This document shows, piece after piece, positions 10,377 through 19,683 of a stretch of 64,000 nucleotides of DNA; within the stretch, counting starts at the first letter, position 1, and each line of letters starts with the position of its first letter. Location of the stretch: NCBI RefSeq assembly GCF_030408615.1, contig NZ_CP047187.1:1116001-1180000 (forward strand), given 5' to 3'. The position numbers and the translations under genes were made by a program. The notes under the pieces are model-generated. The model was not told where the DNA came from. It ran no database searches and worked only from the letters and a program-made list of their open reading frames with translations. The DNA is from Corynebacterium bovis DSM 20582 = CIP 54.80. Its GTDB lineage: Bacteria > Actinomycetota > Actinomycetes > Mycobacteriales > Mycobacteriaceae.

Positions 10377-11072
10377 GTGAGTGCCAAGGACACGAGAGAC
10401 ACCGCAGCCACCCCCGCCACCGCCCCGGCGGGAGGGGACCGGGGACCCGGGGGTCCGCGGACGCCGGGCGTCGGCCCCGGACCGGCCGGTCCGGACGCCG
10501 TGCAGATCGGCCGGGTCATCAAGCCCCACGGGGTGCGGGGGGAGCTCGTCGTCGACGCGACGACGGACGACCCGGAGGGGCGCTTCGCCGTCGGGGAGAT
10601 CCTCACGGGTGTGCAGGCGGGGCGGACGTCGACCCTCACGGTCACGGCCGTCCGGCCGCACCAGGGCCGCCTCCTCGTCACCGTCGCGGAGGTCGCCGAC
10701 CGCACGGCCGCCGACACGCTCCGCGGGATGCGGTTCATGGCCCCGCCGCGCGAGACCGCCGACGACGGGTTCTACGACCACGAGCTCGAGGGCCTGCGGG
10801 TCCTCGACTGCGGCCAGGTCGACGCGGACACCGCCGCCGCCCGGGCCTACGAGGGGCAGCTGCCGGAACCCGTCGACATCGGGGAGGTCACGGGGGTCGT
10901 GCACGGTCCCGCGGGGACGCTGCTCGAGGTCACCGTCGACGACGACGCCGACCTCCCCACCGCCGGGACGACGGTGCTCGTGCCGTTCCGTCACGCGGTC
11001 GTGCCCATCGTCGACGTGGACAACGGCGCGGTCGTCATCACCCCGCCCGCTGGGTTGCTGGAGCTGATCTGA
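10377..11072 (+). CDS. rimM: Ribosome maturation factor RimM
   Basis: 231 residues, about 50 longer than typical RimM. The first 40 residues are a Thr/Pro/Gly-rich extension with no recognisable fold. The RimM N domain then begins at VQIGRVIKPHGVRGELVV, and the PRC-barrel half includes FYDHELEGLRVL and the closing VPFRHAVVPIVDVDNGAVVI. It binds S19 and helps mature the 30S head. The GTG start fits the leaderless promoter, but a shorter protein starting inside the extension is possible. The stop is one base from the trmD start, so the two are coupled. Confidence 0.93.
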   Translation: MSAKDTRDTAATPATAPAGGDRGPGGPRTPGVGPGPAGPDAVQIGRVIKPHGVRGELVVDATTDDPEGRFAVGEILTGVQAGRTSTLTVTAVRPHQGRLLVTVAEVADRTAADTLRGMRFMAPPRETADDGFYDHELEGLRVLDCGQVDADTAAARAYEGQLPEPVDIGEVTGVVHGPAGTLLEVTVDDDADLPTAGTTVLVPFRHAVVPIVDVDNGAVVITPPAGLLELI

Positions 11073-11073
11073 G

Positions 11074-12057
11074 GTGCGGATCGACGTCGTCACGATCTTC
11101 CCCGGCTACCTCGACCCGCTCCGCCACGCGCTGCTCGGCAAGGCGATCGAGCGCGGCATCATGACGGTCGCGGTCCACGACCTCCGCTCGTGGAGTCACG
11201 ACGTCCACCGCACGGTCGACGACTCCCCGTTCGGGGGCGGGCCGGGGATGGTGATGGTGCCGACGGTCTGGGGGCCGGCGCTCGACGACGTCGCCGCGCT
11301 CACGGGCCCGGCGGCCGAGAGCGCCCCGTTGGAGACCGCGCTCGCACACAAGCTCGCACACGAGGGGGCCGGGTCGGTCACCGACGGTGACGGCACCACC
11401 GGGTCCGGCGGCGACGGGTCCGGAGGCGAGGGGGGCACCGGCGAGGGGGACGGGTCCGGTACCACCGGGTCCGGGTCCGGGTCCGGGTCCGGGTCCGGGT
11501 CCGGGACCGGGGACGACGGAACCACCGGCCGTGACGACCGCCCCCTGCTCATCGTCCCGACCCCCGCGGGGGCGCCGTTCACCCAGGAGACGGCGGCCCG
11601 CTGGTCCACCGAGGACCGCCTCGTCTTCGCCTGCGGGCGGTACGAGGGCATCGACCAGCGCGTCGTCGACGACGCCGCGGAGCGCTACCGGGTCGAGGAG
11701 GTCTCGATCGGCGACTACGTGCTCATCGGCGGCGAGGTCGCCGTGCTCGTCATGGCCGAGGCCGTCGTCCGGCTCATCCCCGGGGTCCTCGGCAACCGGG
11801 CGAGCCACGAGGAGGACTCCTTCCAGGACGGCCTGCTCGAGGGCCCGTGCTACACGCGGCCCCGGTTGTGGCGGGGACGCGAGGTGCCGGACGTCCTGCT
11901 GTCCGGCGACCACGCGAAGGTCGACCGGTGGCGGCGGGACGAGTCCCTCCGCCGGACGGTGGCGCGTCGACCCGAACTCCTCGACGCCGTCGAGCTCGAC
12001 CGCCGGGACCGGGAGGTACTCGGCGCGGAGGGCTGGGGGACGCCGGACGAGGCGTAA
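11074..12057 (+). CDS. trmD: tRNA (guanine-N1-)-methyltransferase TrmD with Gly/Ser insertion
   Basis: 327 residues. Methylates G37 of tRNAs using S-adenosylmethionine; a SPOUT-class dimer with a trefoil knot. The core is clear: MRIDVVTIFPGYLDPLRHAL, DDSPFGGGPGMVM, FACGRYEGIDQRV and the knot EVSIGDYVLIGGEVAVLVM. Between WGPALDDVAAL and LLIVPTPAGAPFTQ is an unusual insertion (about residues 90-156) rich in Gly, Ser, Thr and Asp, including six consecutive Gly-Ser pairs. Typical actinobacterial TrmD has only a short loop here. All catalytic segments remain, so the enzyme is probably active. rplS, the usual next gene, lies about 12 kb away. Confidence 0.96.
   Translation: MRIDVVTIFPGYLDPLRHALLGKAIERGIMTVAVHDLRSWSHDVHRTVDDSPFGGGPGMVMVPTVWGPALDDVAALTGPAAESAPLETALAHKLAHEGAGSVTDGDGTTGSGGDGSGGEGGTGEGDGSGTTGSGSGSGSGSGSGTGDDGTTGRDDRPLLIVPTPAGAPFTQETAARWSTEDRLVFACGRYEGIDQRVVDDAAERYRVEEVSIGDYVLIGGEVAVLVMAEAVVRLIPGVLGNRASHEEDSFQDGLLEGPCYTRPRLWRGREVPDVLLSGDHAKVDRWRRDESLRRTVARRPELLDAVELDRRDREVLGAEGWGTPDEA
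11467..11502 (+). repeat. GGGTCC hexanucleotide microsatellite inside trmD
   Basis: Six perfect GGGTCC units followed by a GGGACC variant, in frame, encoding (Gly-Ser)n. Loss or gain of units keeps the frame. The surrounding 11400-11520 is also Gly/Ser low-complexity. Confidence 0.95.
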
Positions 12058-12123
12058 CCCGCGCGGCCCGACCTCCCCGGCCGGCCCTGGTCGGTCCCGG
12101 TCTCGTGCCGGTCCGCTCCCCGC

Positions 12124-12210
12124 GCGCACGGCCCGCCCGCCGCGCCGCCCCGTTCCCGCACGGCCCGCCCGCCGCGCCGTCCCGTTCCTGCACCGCCCGG
12201 TTCCCGCACG
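12124..12210 (+). repeat. 32-bp imperfect tandem repeat, about 2.7 copies
   Basis: Units begin at 12124, 12156 and 12188. The first 22 bases of the first two units are identical; the third is partial and diverged. It lies downstream of trmD, outside any gene. Confidence 0.8.
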
Positions 12211-12250
12211 CCGGCCGGCACCTCCGCTGCGGAGACCGTGAACCCCCGTA

Positions 12251-12275
12251 TAGAGTGGTACAGCTGCACTAGTGC
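12251..12275 (+). promoter_or_regulatory. Possible promoter and palindromic operator of betT1
   Basis: -10 TAGAGT (12251-12256) is followed 9 bases later by the perfect 10-bp palindrome GCACTAGTGC (12266-12275), close to the predicted transcription start. A repressor bound there would block transcription. The leader to the GTG start would be about 160 bases. Confidence 0.35.
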
Positions 12276-12425
12276 GTGAGGGGTACGGCACCGCATCCGC
12301 CGTCGGCCGCCGCGCACCGGGTGCGCACTCCCGGACACGGACGTCCGGCCGGGGGCGGTGGCGGCCACGACTGCCGCACACCGCCGCCCGGGACGAGACC
12401 CAGCGACGGAAGGGGATGCTCAGAC

Positions 12426-14765
12426 GTGCGGCTCACACGACGACCAGGGGGGACCGGACCCGCCGGCGACCCGGCGGCACACCACGGCCCGGACGATCCC
12501 GACGGACCGGACGACAGACGGGGCGGCGGCACGCCCGCGGGGGCGTCGCCGGCCACGCGCCCGCCCGGCGACGACCCCCACCCGCGGTCGGGGACGCCGG
12601 ACGGCGGAGGGGAGCGTCGTCCCCGGGCGATCCTCGGCACCTACGCCGCCGGGCGGCCGACCTCCCCCCACCCCACGACCCCCGCCCCGAACTGGCCGGT
12701 CATCACCGTGACCCTCGCCGTCACCCTCGGCCTGGCGCTGTGGGCGACCCTCGCCCCCGACAGCGCCGGCGCCGGCCTCGCCGCCGTGACGGGGTGGATC
12801 ACCGGCAGCCTGGGGTGGTTCTACATCCTCACCGTGGCGCTCGTGCTGCTGTTCATGATCTGGGTCGCGTGCTCCCGATCGGGGCGCGTCCGACTCGGCC
12901 CGGACCACTCCCGGCCGCAGTTCAGCCTCTTCTCCTGGTCGGCGATGCTCTTCGCCGCGGGGATCGGCATCGCCATCCTCTTCTACTCCGTCGCCGAACC
13001 GGTGACCCAGTTCATGCACCCGCCGGTCGGGCCCGGACAGGACGCCGACGCCGCCCGCGACGCCGTCGTGTTCACCCTGTTCCACTACGGCATGTCGGGC
13101 TGGGCGCTCTATGCGCTGCTCGGCCTCGCGTTCGGCTACTTCGCCTACCGGCGGAACATGCCCCTGGCCATCCGCAGCGCGCTGTACCCGGTGCTCGGGC
13201 GCCGCATCCACGGCCCCGTCGGGGACGCCGTGGACGTCGCCGCGATGCTGGGCACGGTCTTCGGCGTCGCCGCCTCCCTCGGCATCGGCGTGGTCCAGCT
13301 GAACTACGGGCTGTCCGAGCTGCTCGGGATCGGCGAGGGCGTGACGTGGCAGATCGCGCTCGTCGTCCTCGCCGTCGCCGTGGCGACGGTCTCCGCGGTG
13401 TCCGGCGTGGACAAGGGCATCAAGCGGCTCAGTGAGATCAACGTCTACCTGGCGCTGCTGCTCCTCGCGTTCGTCCTCGTCACCGGGCGGACCGGGTTCC
13501 TCCTCGACTCCCTCGTGACGAACATCGGCGACTACCTCGTGTCCCTGCCGCGGTGGACCGTCGAGACGTACTCCTACGCCGGGTCCTTCGACGGCCTCGG
13601 GTCGTCCGACCCGGCGGCGACGCGGGAGTGGATGAGCCAGTGGACGCTGTTCTTCTGGGCGTGGTGGGTGGCGTGGGCCCCGTTCGTGGGCCTGTTCCTC
13701 GCCCGGATCTCCCGCGGGCGGACGTTGCGCCAGTTCATCGTCGGCACGCTCGTCGTGCCCTTCTTCTTCGTCGCGGTGTGGGCGGCCGTGTTCGGCAACA
13801 CCGCCCTCGACCGGGTGGTGCGCGGCGACAGCGACTTCACGGCGACGACCGTCGCCCACCCGGAGCGCGGCTTCTACATGCTGCTCGAGGGGATGCCCTG
13901 GCCGACCGTGACGATCGTCCTCGCGACGGCCATCGGTCTGCTGTTCTTCGTCACGTCGGCGGACTCCGGGGCGCTCGTCATGGCGAACTTCTCCTCGCAG
14001 GTCACCGACCCCCGCCAGGACGGCGCGGTGTGGATGCGGGTGCTGTGGTCCGTCGTCGTGGCCGTGCTCACGGTCACCATGCTCCAGGTCGGGGGGATCC
14101 CGACGCTCCAGTCCGCGACCATCGTCATGGGCCTGCCCTTCGCCGTGGTCATCTACCTCATCATGTACGGGCTGTGGTCGTCGCTCCGGCGCGAGGCCGT
14201 GCGCGAGGACTCGCGGGCGCTCGCCGCGCACGCGGTGATCTCCGGCCGGACGGGGACGGCCCCCGGGGCGGGGGAGGCGTGGCGGGACCGGCTCCGCCGC
14301 GCGGACACGTGGCCGGACGCCGACGACGTCGCGCGGTACGTCCGTGACGTCGCCGGGCCGGCGCTGCGCAGCGTCGCCGCGGCGCTGGAGGAGCGGGGTC
14401 ACGCGGTGACGTTGACGTCGACCCCGGTCGAGGGCACGCCGGTGCCGCAGCTCGACCTCTTCATCCCCTTCGGCGACGGGGTGGAGTTCCGCTACGGGCT
14501 CTACCCGGTCGAGCACGATCTCCCCGCGTTCCTGCACCGCACCGGGCGGTACACCCGCCTCGAGGTGACGGGCGTCAACGGGTCGTTGGGGTACGACGTC
14601 GCCGGGTACAGCCGGGAGCAGCTCATCGGCAACGTGCTCGACCTCTACGACCGGCACCGGGAGTTCCTCCACCTCGACCGGGACGCGCCCGGGGGTGCCG
14701 TCGGGGTGGCCGACGGCGGCGAGGTGCCGGACTGGTCGGCCGACTTCGCGCCCGACGGGGACTGA
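12426..14765 (+). CDS. betT: BCCT-family choline/betaine transporter, BetT-like paralogue 1
   Basis: 779 residues from GTG 12426, which follows an AAGGGG ribosome site. After an acidic, Pro/Gly-rich N-terminal tail of about 85 residues come twelve membrane helices of the BCCT fold, with the family signature FFWAWWVAWAPFVGLFLARI in helix 8. A BetT-type cytoplasmic C-terminal domain of about 200 residues ends with SLGYDVAGYSREQLIGNVL. It imports choline or a related trimethylammonium compound. In helix 3 the residue that is Asp in E. coli BetT, and in the second copy here, is Ala183 (GIGIAILFYSVAEP), so coupling or substrate may differ. The gene is convergent with betA. Confidence 0.9.
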   Translation: MRLTRRPGGTGPAGDPAAHHGPDDPDGPDDRRGGGTPAGASPATRPPGDDPHPRSGTPDGGGERRPRAILGTYAAGRPTSPHPTTPAPNWPVITVTLAVTLGLALWATLAPDSAGAGLAAVTGWITGSLGWFYILTVALVLLFMIWVACSRSGRVRLGPDHSRPQFSLFSWSAMLFAAGIGIAILFYSVAEPVTQFMHPPVGPGQDADAARDAVVFTLFHYGMSGWALYALLGLAFGYFAYRRNMPLAIRSALYPVLGRRIHGPVGDAVDVAAMLGTVFGVAASLGIGVVQLNYGLSELLGIGEGVTWQIALVVLAVAVATVSAVSGVDKGIKRLSEINVYLALLLLAFVLVTGRTGFLLDSLVTNIGDYLVSLPRWTVETYSYAGSFDGLGSSDPAATREWMSQWTLFFWAWWVAWAPFVGLFLARISRGRTLRQFIVGTLVVPFFFVAVWAAVFGNTALDRVVRGDSDFTATTVAHPERGFYMLLEGMPWPTVTIVLATAIGLLFFVTSADSGALVMANFSSQVTDPRQDGAVWMRVLWSVVVAVLTVTMLQVGGIPTLQSATIVMGLPFAVVIYLIMYGLWSSLRREAVREDSRALAAHAVISGRTGTAPGAGEAWRDRLRRADTWPDADDVARYVRDVAGPALRSVAAALEERGHAVTLTSTPVEGTPVPQLDLFIPFGDGVEFRYGLYPVEHDLPAFLHRTGRYTRLEVTGVNGSLGYDVAGYSREQLIGNVLDLYDRHREFLHLDRDAPGGAVGVADGGEVPDWSADFAPDGD

Positions 14766-14820
14766 GGGGGCCCAGGTCCGTCGGGGGCGGGGGCCGGGCC
14801 GCCGGGGGGGGGCGGGGAGC

Positions 14821-14916
14821 TCACACCGGCCGGGCCCGGGGGAGGCCCGCACCGGCCGGGCCGGGGACTCACGCCGGCCGGGCCCGGGGGAGGCCCGCAC
14901 CGGCCGGGGTCAGGCC
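14821..14916 (+). repeat. 48-bp direct repeat, two copies
   Basis: Copies at 14821-14868 and 14869-14916 are almost identical over the first 40 bases. They fill the gap between the convergent betT and betA stop codons. A run of nine G precedes them at 14804-14812. No separate terminator is evident, but the self-complementary CCGGCCGGGCCCGG cores could fold. Confidence 0.85.
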
Positions 14917-14923
14917 CGTGGTG

Positions 14924-16699
14924 TCAGACCGCGCCCGGGATCGCGTGCCGGTGGTCGCGCGGCGACTCGCCCTCGGCGTAGAGCGGCATGTCCGCCTTCG
15001 CCCGGTAGAAGGGGATGTTCAGCGGCGGCAGCGGGGTGCGGCCGCTGATGAGGTCCGCCGCCTTCTCCGCGAGCATGATGACCGGGGCGTAGATGTTGCC
15101 GTTGGTCACGTTCGGCATCGCCGACGCGTCGACCACGTACAGCCCCTCGGTGCCGTGGACCTGCATCGTCTCGGGGTCGACGACCGCCATCTCGTCGTCG
15201 GCCGCCCCCATCCGGCACGTGCACGACGGGTGGAGGGCGGTCTCGCCGTCGTTGCGGACCCACTCGAGGATCTCCTCGTCCGTCTGCACCGACGGGCCGG
15301 GGGAGATCTCGCCGTCCGTGTACTCCTTCATCGCGTCGGTGTCGAGGAGCCGCCGGGACACCTTGATCGCCTCGACCCACTCCCGCCGGTCCTGCTCGGT
15401 CGTGAGGTAGTTGAAGAGGATCGACGGCTTGGCGTGCGGATCCCTGCTGGTGATCCGCACGTGCCCGCGGGCGTCGGAGTACATCGGGCCGACGTGGAAC
15501 TGGAAGCCGTGGTCGCCCTCCGGCTGGGTGCCGTCGTACCGGATCGCCATCGGGAGGAAGTGGAACATGAGGTTCGGGTAGTCCTCGTTCTCGTTCGACC
15601 GGGCGAACCCGCCGGCCTCGAAGTGGCTGGAGGCCACCGGGCCCTTCTTGAACAGCAGCCACTGCAGGCCGAGGAACGGGCGCTTCCAGAACTTCAGCGC
15701 CGGCTGCATGGACACCGGCTGCGTGCAGTTGTACTGGACGTAGACCTCGAGGTGGTCCTGGAGGTTCTCGCCGACCCCGGGGAGGTGGCGGACGACGTCG
15801 ATCCCGTTGCTCTCCAGCAGCTCCCGGTCACCGACACCGGAGAGCTGGAGCAGCTGCGGGGTGTTGAACGCCCCGCCGCAGAGGATGACGCGGTCGGCGT
15901 GGACGGTGTGCGTGCCGCCCTTCCACTCGTACTCGACGCCGGTGGCCCGGGTGCCGTCGAAGAGGACCCGCGTCGTGAAGGCGCGGGTGCGGACCTCGAG
16001 GTTGTCCCGGTCCATGACGGGGTGGAGGTACGCGCGGGCCGCCGACCAGCGCTTGCCCTTGCGGATGTTGCGGTCGAAGGGCGCGAAGCCCTCCTGCCGG
16101 TAGCCGTTGACGTCGTTGGTCAGCTCGTAGCCGGCCTCCTTCACCGAACGGAAGAACGCCTGGAACAGCGGGGACGTCGCCGGGCCCCGGGACAGGTACA
16201 GCGGGCCGTCGTGGCCGCGGCGGGGGTCGTCGGCGTCGGCGCCGAGGCAGGTCTCCATGCGGTTGAAGTAGGGCAGGCAGTGGGCGTAGTCCCACGTGGA
16301 CATGCCCGGCAGCGCGCCCCACTTCTCGTAGTCCATGGGGTTGCCGCGCTGGAAGATCATGCCGTTGATGGAGCTCGACCCGCCGAGGACCTTGCCGCGG
16401 GCGTGGTAGACGCGGCGGCCGTTCATCTCCGGCTCGGGGTCGGACTCGTAGGCCCAGTCGTAGTGCTTGTTGCCGATCGGGAAGGAGAAGGCGGCGGGCA
16501 TGTGGATGAACAGGTCCCACAGGGAGTCCGGGCGGCCGGCCTCGAGGACGAGGACGTCGGTGTCCCCGTCCGCGCTGAGACGGTTCGCGAGGACGGACCC
16601 GGCGGAGCCTCCACCGACGATGACGACGTCCCTCTTCTCACCGGTGGTGTCCGGGGTCCTGCGTGTCGTCGTGGGGAGGATCTTCTTCAGGTTGATCAT
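14924..16699 (-). CDS. betA: Choline dehydrogenase (GMC oxidoreductase)
   Basis: 591 residues. FAD enzyme oxidising choline to betaine aldehyde, and often on to glycine betaine, at the membrane. The Rossmann motif GGGSAG is at residues 29-34; the GMC signature [13 protein letters not shown], the [10 protein letters not shown] segment and the C-terminal active-site region HPSCTCRMG followed by [10 protein letters not shown] are all present. Similarity to E. coli BetA runs the whole length (for example [11 protein letters not shown] and HFEAGGF). The ATG at 16699 is chosen for its GAAAGGA site. The first 22 residues ([14 protein letters not shown]...) are an extra basic leader before the FAD fold. 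It is flanked by two betT genes in the opposite orientation. Confidence 0.93.
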   Translation of the reverse strand: MINLKKILPTTTRRTPDTTGEKRDVVIVGGGSAGSVLANRLSADGDTDVLVLEAGRPDSLWDLFIHMPAAFSFPIGNKHYDWAYESDPEPEMNGRRVYHARGKVLGGSSSINGMIFQRGNPMDYEKWGALPGMSTWDYAHCLPYFNRMETCLGADADDPRRGHDGPLYLSRGPATSPLFQAFFRSVKEAGYELTNDVNGYRQEGFAPFDRNIRKGKRWSAARAYLHPVMDRDNLEVRTRAFTTRVLFDGTRATGVEYEWKGGTHTVHADRVILCGGAFNTPQLLQLSGVGDRELLESNGIDVVRHLPGVGENLQDHLEVYVQYNCTQPVSMQPALKFWKRPFLGLQWLLFKKGPVASSHFEAGGFARSNENEDYPNLMFHFLPMAIRYDGTQPEGDHGFQFHVGPMYSDARGHVRITSRDPHAKPSILFNYLTTEQDRREWVEAIKVSRRLLDTDAMKEYTDGEISPGPSVQTDEEILEWVRNDGETALHPSCTCRMGAADDEMAVVDPETMQVHGTEGLYVVDASAMPNVTNGNIYAPVIMLAEKAADLISGRTPLPPLNIPFYRAKADMPLYAEGESPRDHRHAIPGAV

Positions 16700-17269
16700 G
16701 CGTGTCCTTTCGCTCTCGGGTCTCGTCGTCCTGCGGTACGTGTGGGTCTCTGCGCTGTGCTCCGTGTGCCGCCCGTCGTCGCTGCACACTCGTCGCCGCC
16801 GGCCCCCTCACGGCCGCGCGGGGTCGGGCGGCTCCCGGGTCTATTAGTACCAGGGGGCACGACGGCGCCCGGTGGGCGGCGGGTCCCGGCCCCGGGGCGC
16901 GAGCGGGGGTACGGGGGTGGCGGCCGGGTGGGGGTGGAAGGGTGACGGTGGTTGTGTATCGTCGTTCAGTGGCTCCGCGAACGGACACCCCCGGTCAGCG
17001 GCGTCGCCGGTGCACGAGGCCGGCGTGACGGTCCGGGGGTGGCCGGGCCGGGACAGGCCGGTCCGCGGGGACCACCCGACCGGCGGGGAGGCCCGGGGGC
17101 GGGTGGCGCGCGGACGCCGGACGGACACGACGAGTGTGAGACGCGGGACGAGAGAGGCGGGCGCGTCGGCGGGACCGGGTGCGGTCCCGGGCGACGACCC
17201 GCCGCGAGGAGAGACCGACGCGGGCGACCCCGGTGGCCCGCCGTCGGCGACGGCAGCGAAAGGGATGAT
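16700..17269. other. Divergent intergenic region between betA and the second betT
   Basis: 570 bases with no supported gene. For betT2, TATCGT (16957-16962) is a possible -10, giving a leader of about 300 bases. For betA, an AT-rich word (CTATTAGTAC, 16841-16850) stands out in the GC-rich background and may hold the minus-strand -10. A frame open on the plus strand from 16952 into betT2 would add about 100 Gly/Arg/Pro-rich residues; it lacks support and is not used. Confidence 0.5.
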
Positions 17270-19543
17270 GTGAGTCCGAACGGGAACGCGCACGACGACG
17301 CAGCTGAACGACAGGAACGACAGGGGGGCACGACGGACCCGACGGTCCCCCACGCGATCGTCGGCAGTTACGTGGCCGGGTCGATGCGGGGCCGGGGCAC
17401 GGTCGACGCCCCGGCGACGAACTGGCCGGTGTTCATCATCTCCGGTCTCGGCGTCCTCGCCGTCGCCGCCTACGCCTTCTTCGGCCGGGCCTCCGCCGAA
17501 CGGACGCTCGGGGACATCACCGGGTGGATCTCGACGAACCTCGGCTGGTTCTACATCTTCACCGCGACCGTGGCGGTCGTGTTCATGATCGGTGTCGCCG
17601 TCGCGAAGACCGGCCGGGTACGCCTCGGCCCGGACCACGCCCGCCCGCAGTTCGGGCTGTTCTCCTGGTCCGCGATGCTCTTCGCCGCCGGGATCGGCGT
17701 GGACCTGCTGTTCTTCTCCGTCGCCGAGCCGGTGACCCAGTACTTCGGGCCGCCGGTCGGGGACGGCGAGACGCGGGAGGCCGCGGAGAACGCGGTCGTC
17801 TTCGCCCTGTTCCACTACGGCGTGACGGGGTGGGCGCTCTACGCGCTCATGGGCATGGCCTTCGGCTACTTCGCCTACCGGCTCAATATGCCCCTGGCGA
17901 TCCGCAGCGCGCTGTACCCGCTCATCGGCCGCCGGATCCACGGCCCGGTGGGCGACGCGGTCGACATCGCCGCGATGCTCGGCACGGTCTTCGGTATCGC
18001 CGCGTCGCTCGGCATCGGTGTCGTCCAGCTCAACTACGGGCTGAAGATCCTCCTCGGCGTGCCGGAGGGGGCGACCGCCCAGACCGCCCTCATCGTCGTC
18101 GCCGTCGGGGTGGCGACGGTCTCCGCGGTGTCGGGCGTGGACAAGGGCATCAAGCGGCTCAGCGAGATCAACGTGCTCCTCGCCGTCGCGCTCATGGTCT
18201 ACGTCGTCGTCACCGGCCGGACCGCCTTCCTGTTCGACGGGCTCGTCATGAACATCGGGGACTACGTGTCGTCGTTCCCCGGCATGACCCTCGACACCTA
18301 CGCCTTCAGCGACGACCCCGAGCACACCAAGGCGTGGCTCGGCGCGTGGACCCTGTTCTTCTGGGCCTGGTGGGTGGCGTGGGCGCCGTTCGTCGGCCTC
18401 TTCCTCGCCCGCATCTCCCGGGGCCGGACGCTGCGGCAGTTCGTCGTCGGCACCCTGACGATCCCCTTCGTCTTCGTCCTGCTGTGGATGAGCTTCTTCG
18501 GCAACTCGGCGATCGAACGGGTCCGGGGCGGGGACGCCGCCTTCGGGGCGGCCGCCGTCGACGAACCCCAGCGCGGCTTCTACGACCTGCTCTCGCAGTA
18601 CCCGGGGGCGGGGTTCCTCATCGGCCTCGCGACGCTCATCGGGCTGCTGCTCTACATCACCTCGGCGGACTCCGGGGCGCTCGTCATGTCGAACTTCACC
18701 TCCCGCATCACGGACAACCGGCAGGACGGCCCCGTGTGGTCGCGGATCTTCTGGGCGGTGCTCGTCGGCGTGCTCACGATCACGATGCTCCAGGTCGACG
18801 GCATCACCACCGTGCAGTCGGCGACGATCGTCATGGGCCTGCCGTTCACCGTGGTGATCTACCTCATCATGTACAGCCTGTTCACGTCCCTCCGGCTCGA
18901 GGCGTACCAGACCGACGCCCGCGCGGTGGCCCTCCACGGGGCGATGTCGGGGCGGACCGACGAGAACTGGGAGGACCGCCTGGACCGGGCCGTCGCCCTG
19001 CCGTCCGACGCGGACATCCGGCGGTACCTCGCGGAGACGGCGCGTCCGGCGCTGGAGGAGGTCGCGCACGCCCTCGAACGCCGCGGCCAGACCGTGCAGC
19101 TGCTCACCTCCGCCGTCCCGGACGGGGCGACGGACCAGCTCGACCTCGAGGTGACGATGGCGGGGGAGCGGGACTTCCGCTACCAGCTCTACCCGGTCGA
19201 GCACCGGATCCCGGGCTTCACCGGCGCCGGCACGGCCGCGGCCGCCGGTGGGGCGGCGGGGACCGGGACCGCGACCGCGACCGGGGACGGCGACCCGGCG
19301 TCGGACGGGCCGTCGGTGCGCGCCGGGGACCGGAGCTACTACCGTCTCGAGGTGTACGACCTCACCGGGTCGTTGGGGTACGACGTCTACGGCTACTCCC
19401 GGCGGCAGCTCATCAACAACGTCCTCGACCTCTACGAGCGGCACCTCGAGTTCCTGCACATGCAGCGCGACCTCCCGGGCAGCTCGGACCTGTCCGACGG
19501 GGCGGAACCGGTGCGCACGTGGGAGACCTGGGACGAGGACTGA
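17270..19543 (+). CDS. betT: High-affinity choline transporter BetT, paralogue 2
   Basis: 757 residues from GTG 17270, preceded by AAAGGGA. BCCT carrier closely matching E. coli BetT in the helix 3 segment AGIGVDLLFFSVAEPVTQY (Asp145), in FFWAWWVAWAPFVGLFLARI, and in the long cytoplasmic C-terminal domain, which ends with SLGYDVYGYSRRQLINNVL. The proton-coupled BetT type is inferred from these features. A Gly/Ala/Thr-rich insertion (about residues 655-685) lies within the C-terminal domain. It is upstream of betB on the same strand with a 140-base gap, so the two may be cotranscribed: uptake followed by the second oxidation step. Confidence 0.93.
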   Translation: MSPNGNAHDDAAERQERQGGTTDPTVPHAIVGSYVAGSMRGRGTVDAPATNWPVFIISGLGVLAVAAYAFFGRASAERTLGDITGWISTNLGWFYIFTATVAVVFMIGVAVAKTGRVRLGPDHARPQFGLFSWSAMLFAAGIGVDLLFFSVAEPVTQYFGPPVGDGETREAAENAVVFALFHYGVTGWALYALMGMAFGYFAYRLNMPLAIRSALYPLIGRRIHGPVGDAVDIAAMLGTVFGIAASLGIGVVQLNYGLKILLGVPEGATAQTALIVVAVGVATVSAVSGVDKGIKRLSEINVLLAVALMVYVVVTGRTAFLFDGLVMNIGDYVSSFPGMTLDTYAFSDDPEHTKAWLGAWTLFFWAWWVAWAPFVGLFLARISRGRTLRQFVVGTLTIPFVFVLLWMSFFGNSAIERVRGGDAAFGAAAVDEPQRGFYDLLSQYPGAGFLIGLATLIGLLLYITSADSGALVMSNFTSRITDNRQDGPVWSRIFWAVLVGVLTITMLQVDGITTVQSATIVMGLPFTVVIYLIMYSLFTSLRLEAYQTDARAVALHGAMSGRTDENWEDRLDRAVALPSDADIRRYLAETARPALEEVAHALERRGQTVQLLTSAVPDGATDQLDLEVTMAGERDFRYQLYPVEHRIPGFTGAGTAAAAGGAAGTGTATATGDGDPASDGPSVRAGDRSYYRLEVYDLTGSLGYDVYGYSRRQLINNVLDLYERHLEFLHMQRDLPGSSDLSDGAEPVRTWETWDED

Positions 19544-19683
19544 CCCGACGGGCCCCGGCCACCCGGACCCGCACCCGACCGGCACGCAGGACCCCGGACC
19601 CGCGACCGGCGCACCCCGACCGACACACCCGACCGACCTGACCCATCTCACCCATCCGACCCTCAGACCCTGAAGGAGACCTC

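Larger units (their letters stand above)
12058..12425. other. Intergenic region between trmD and the first betT
   Basis: 368 bases without a convincing gene. It holds a 32-bp imperfect tandem repeat (12124 to about 12210), a possible promoter with -10 TAGAGT (12251-12256), and a palindrome at 12266-12275. Open frames across it have no family resemblance and poor composition. Confidence 0.6.

Noticed and set aside
16952..17269. 100-residue extension of the second BetT
   Set aside because: Arg/Gly-rich with no similarity to BCCT proteins; GTG 17270 has a good ribosome site.
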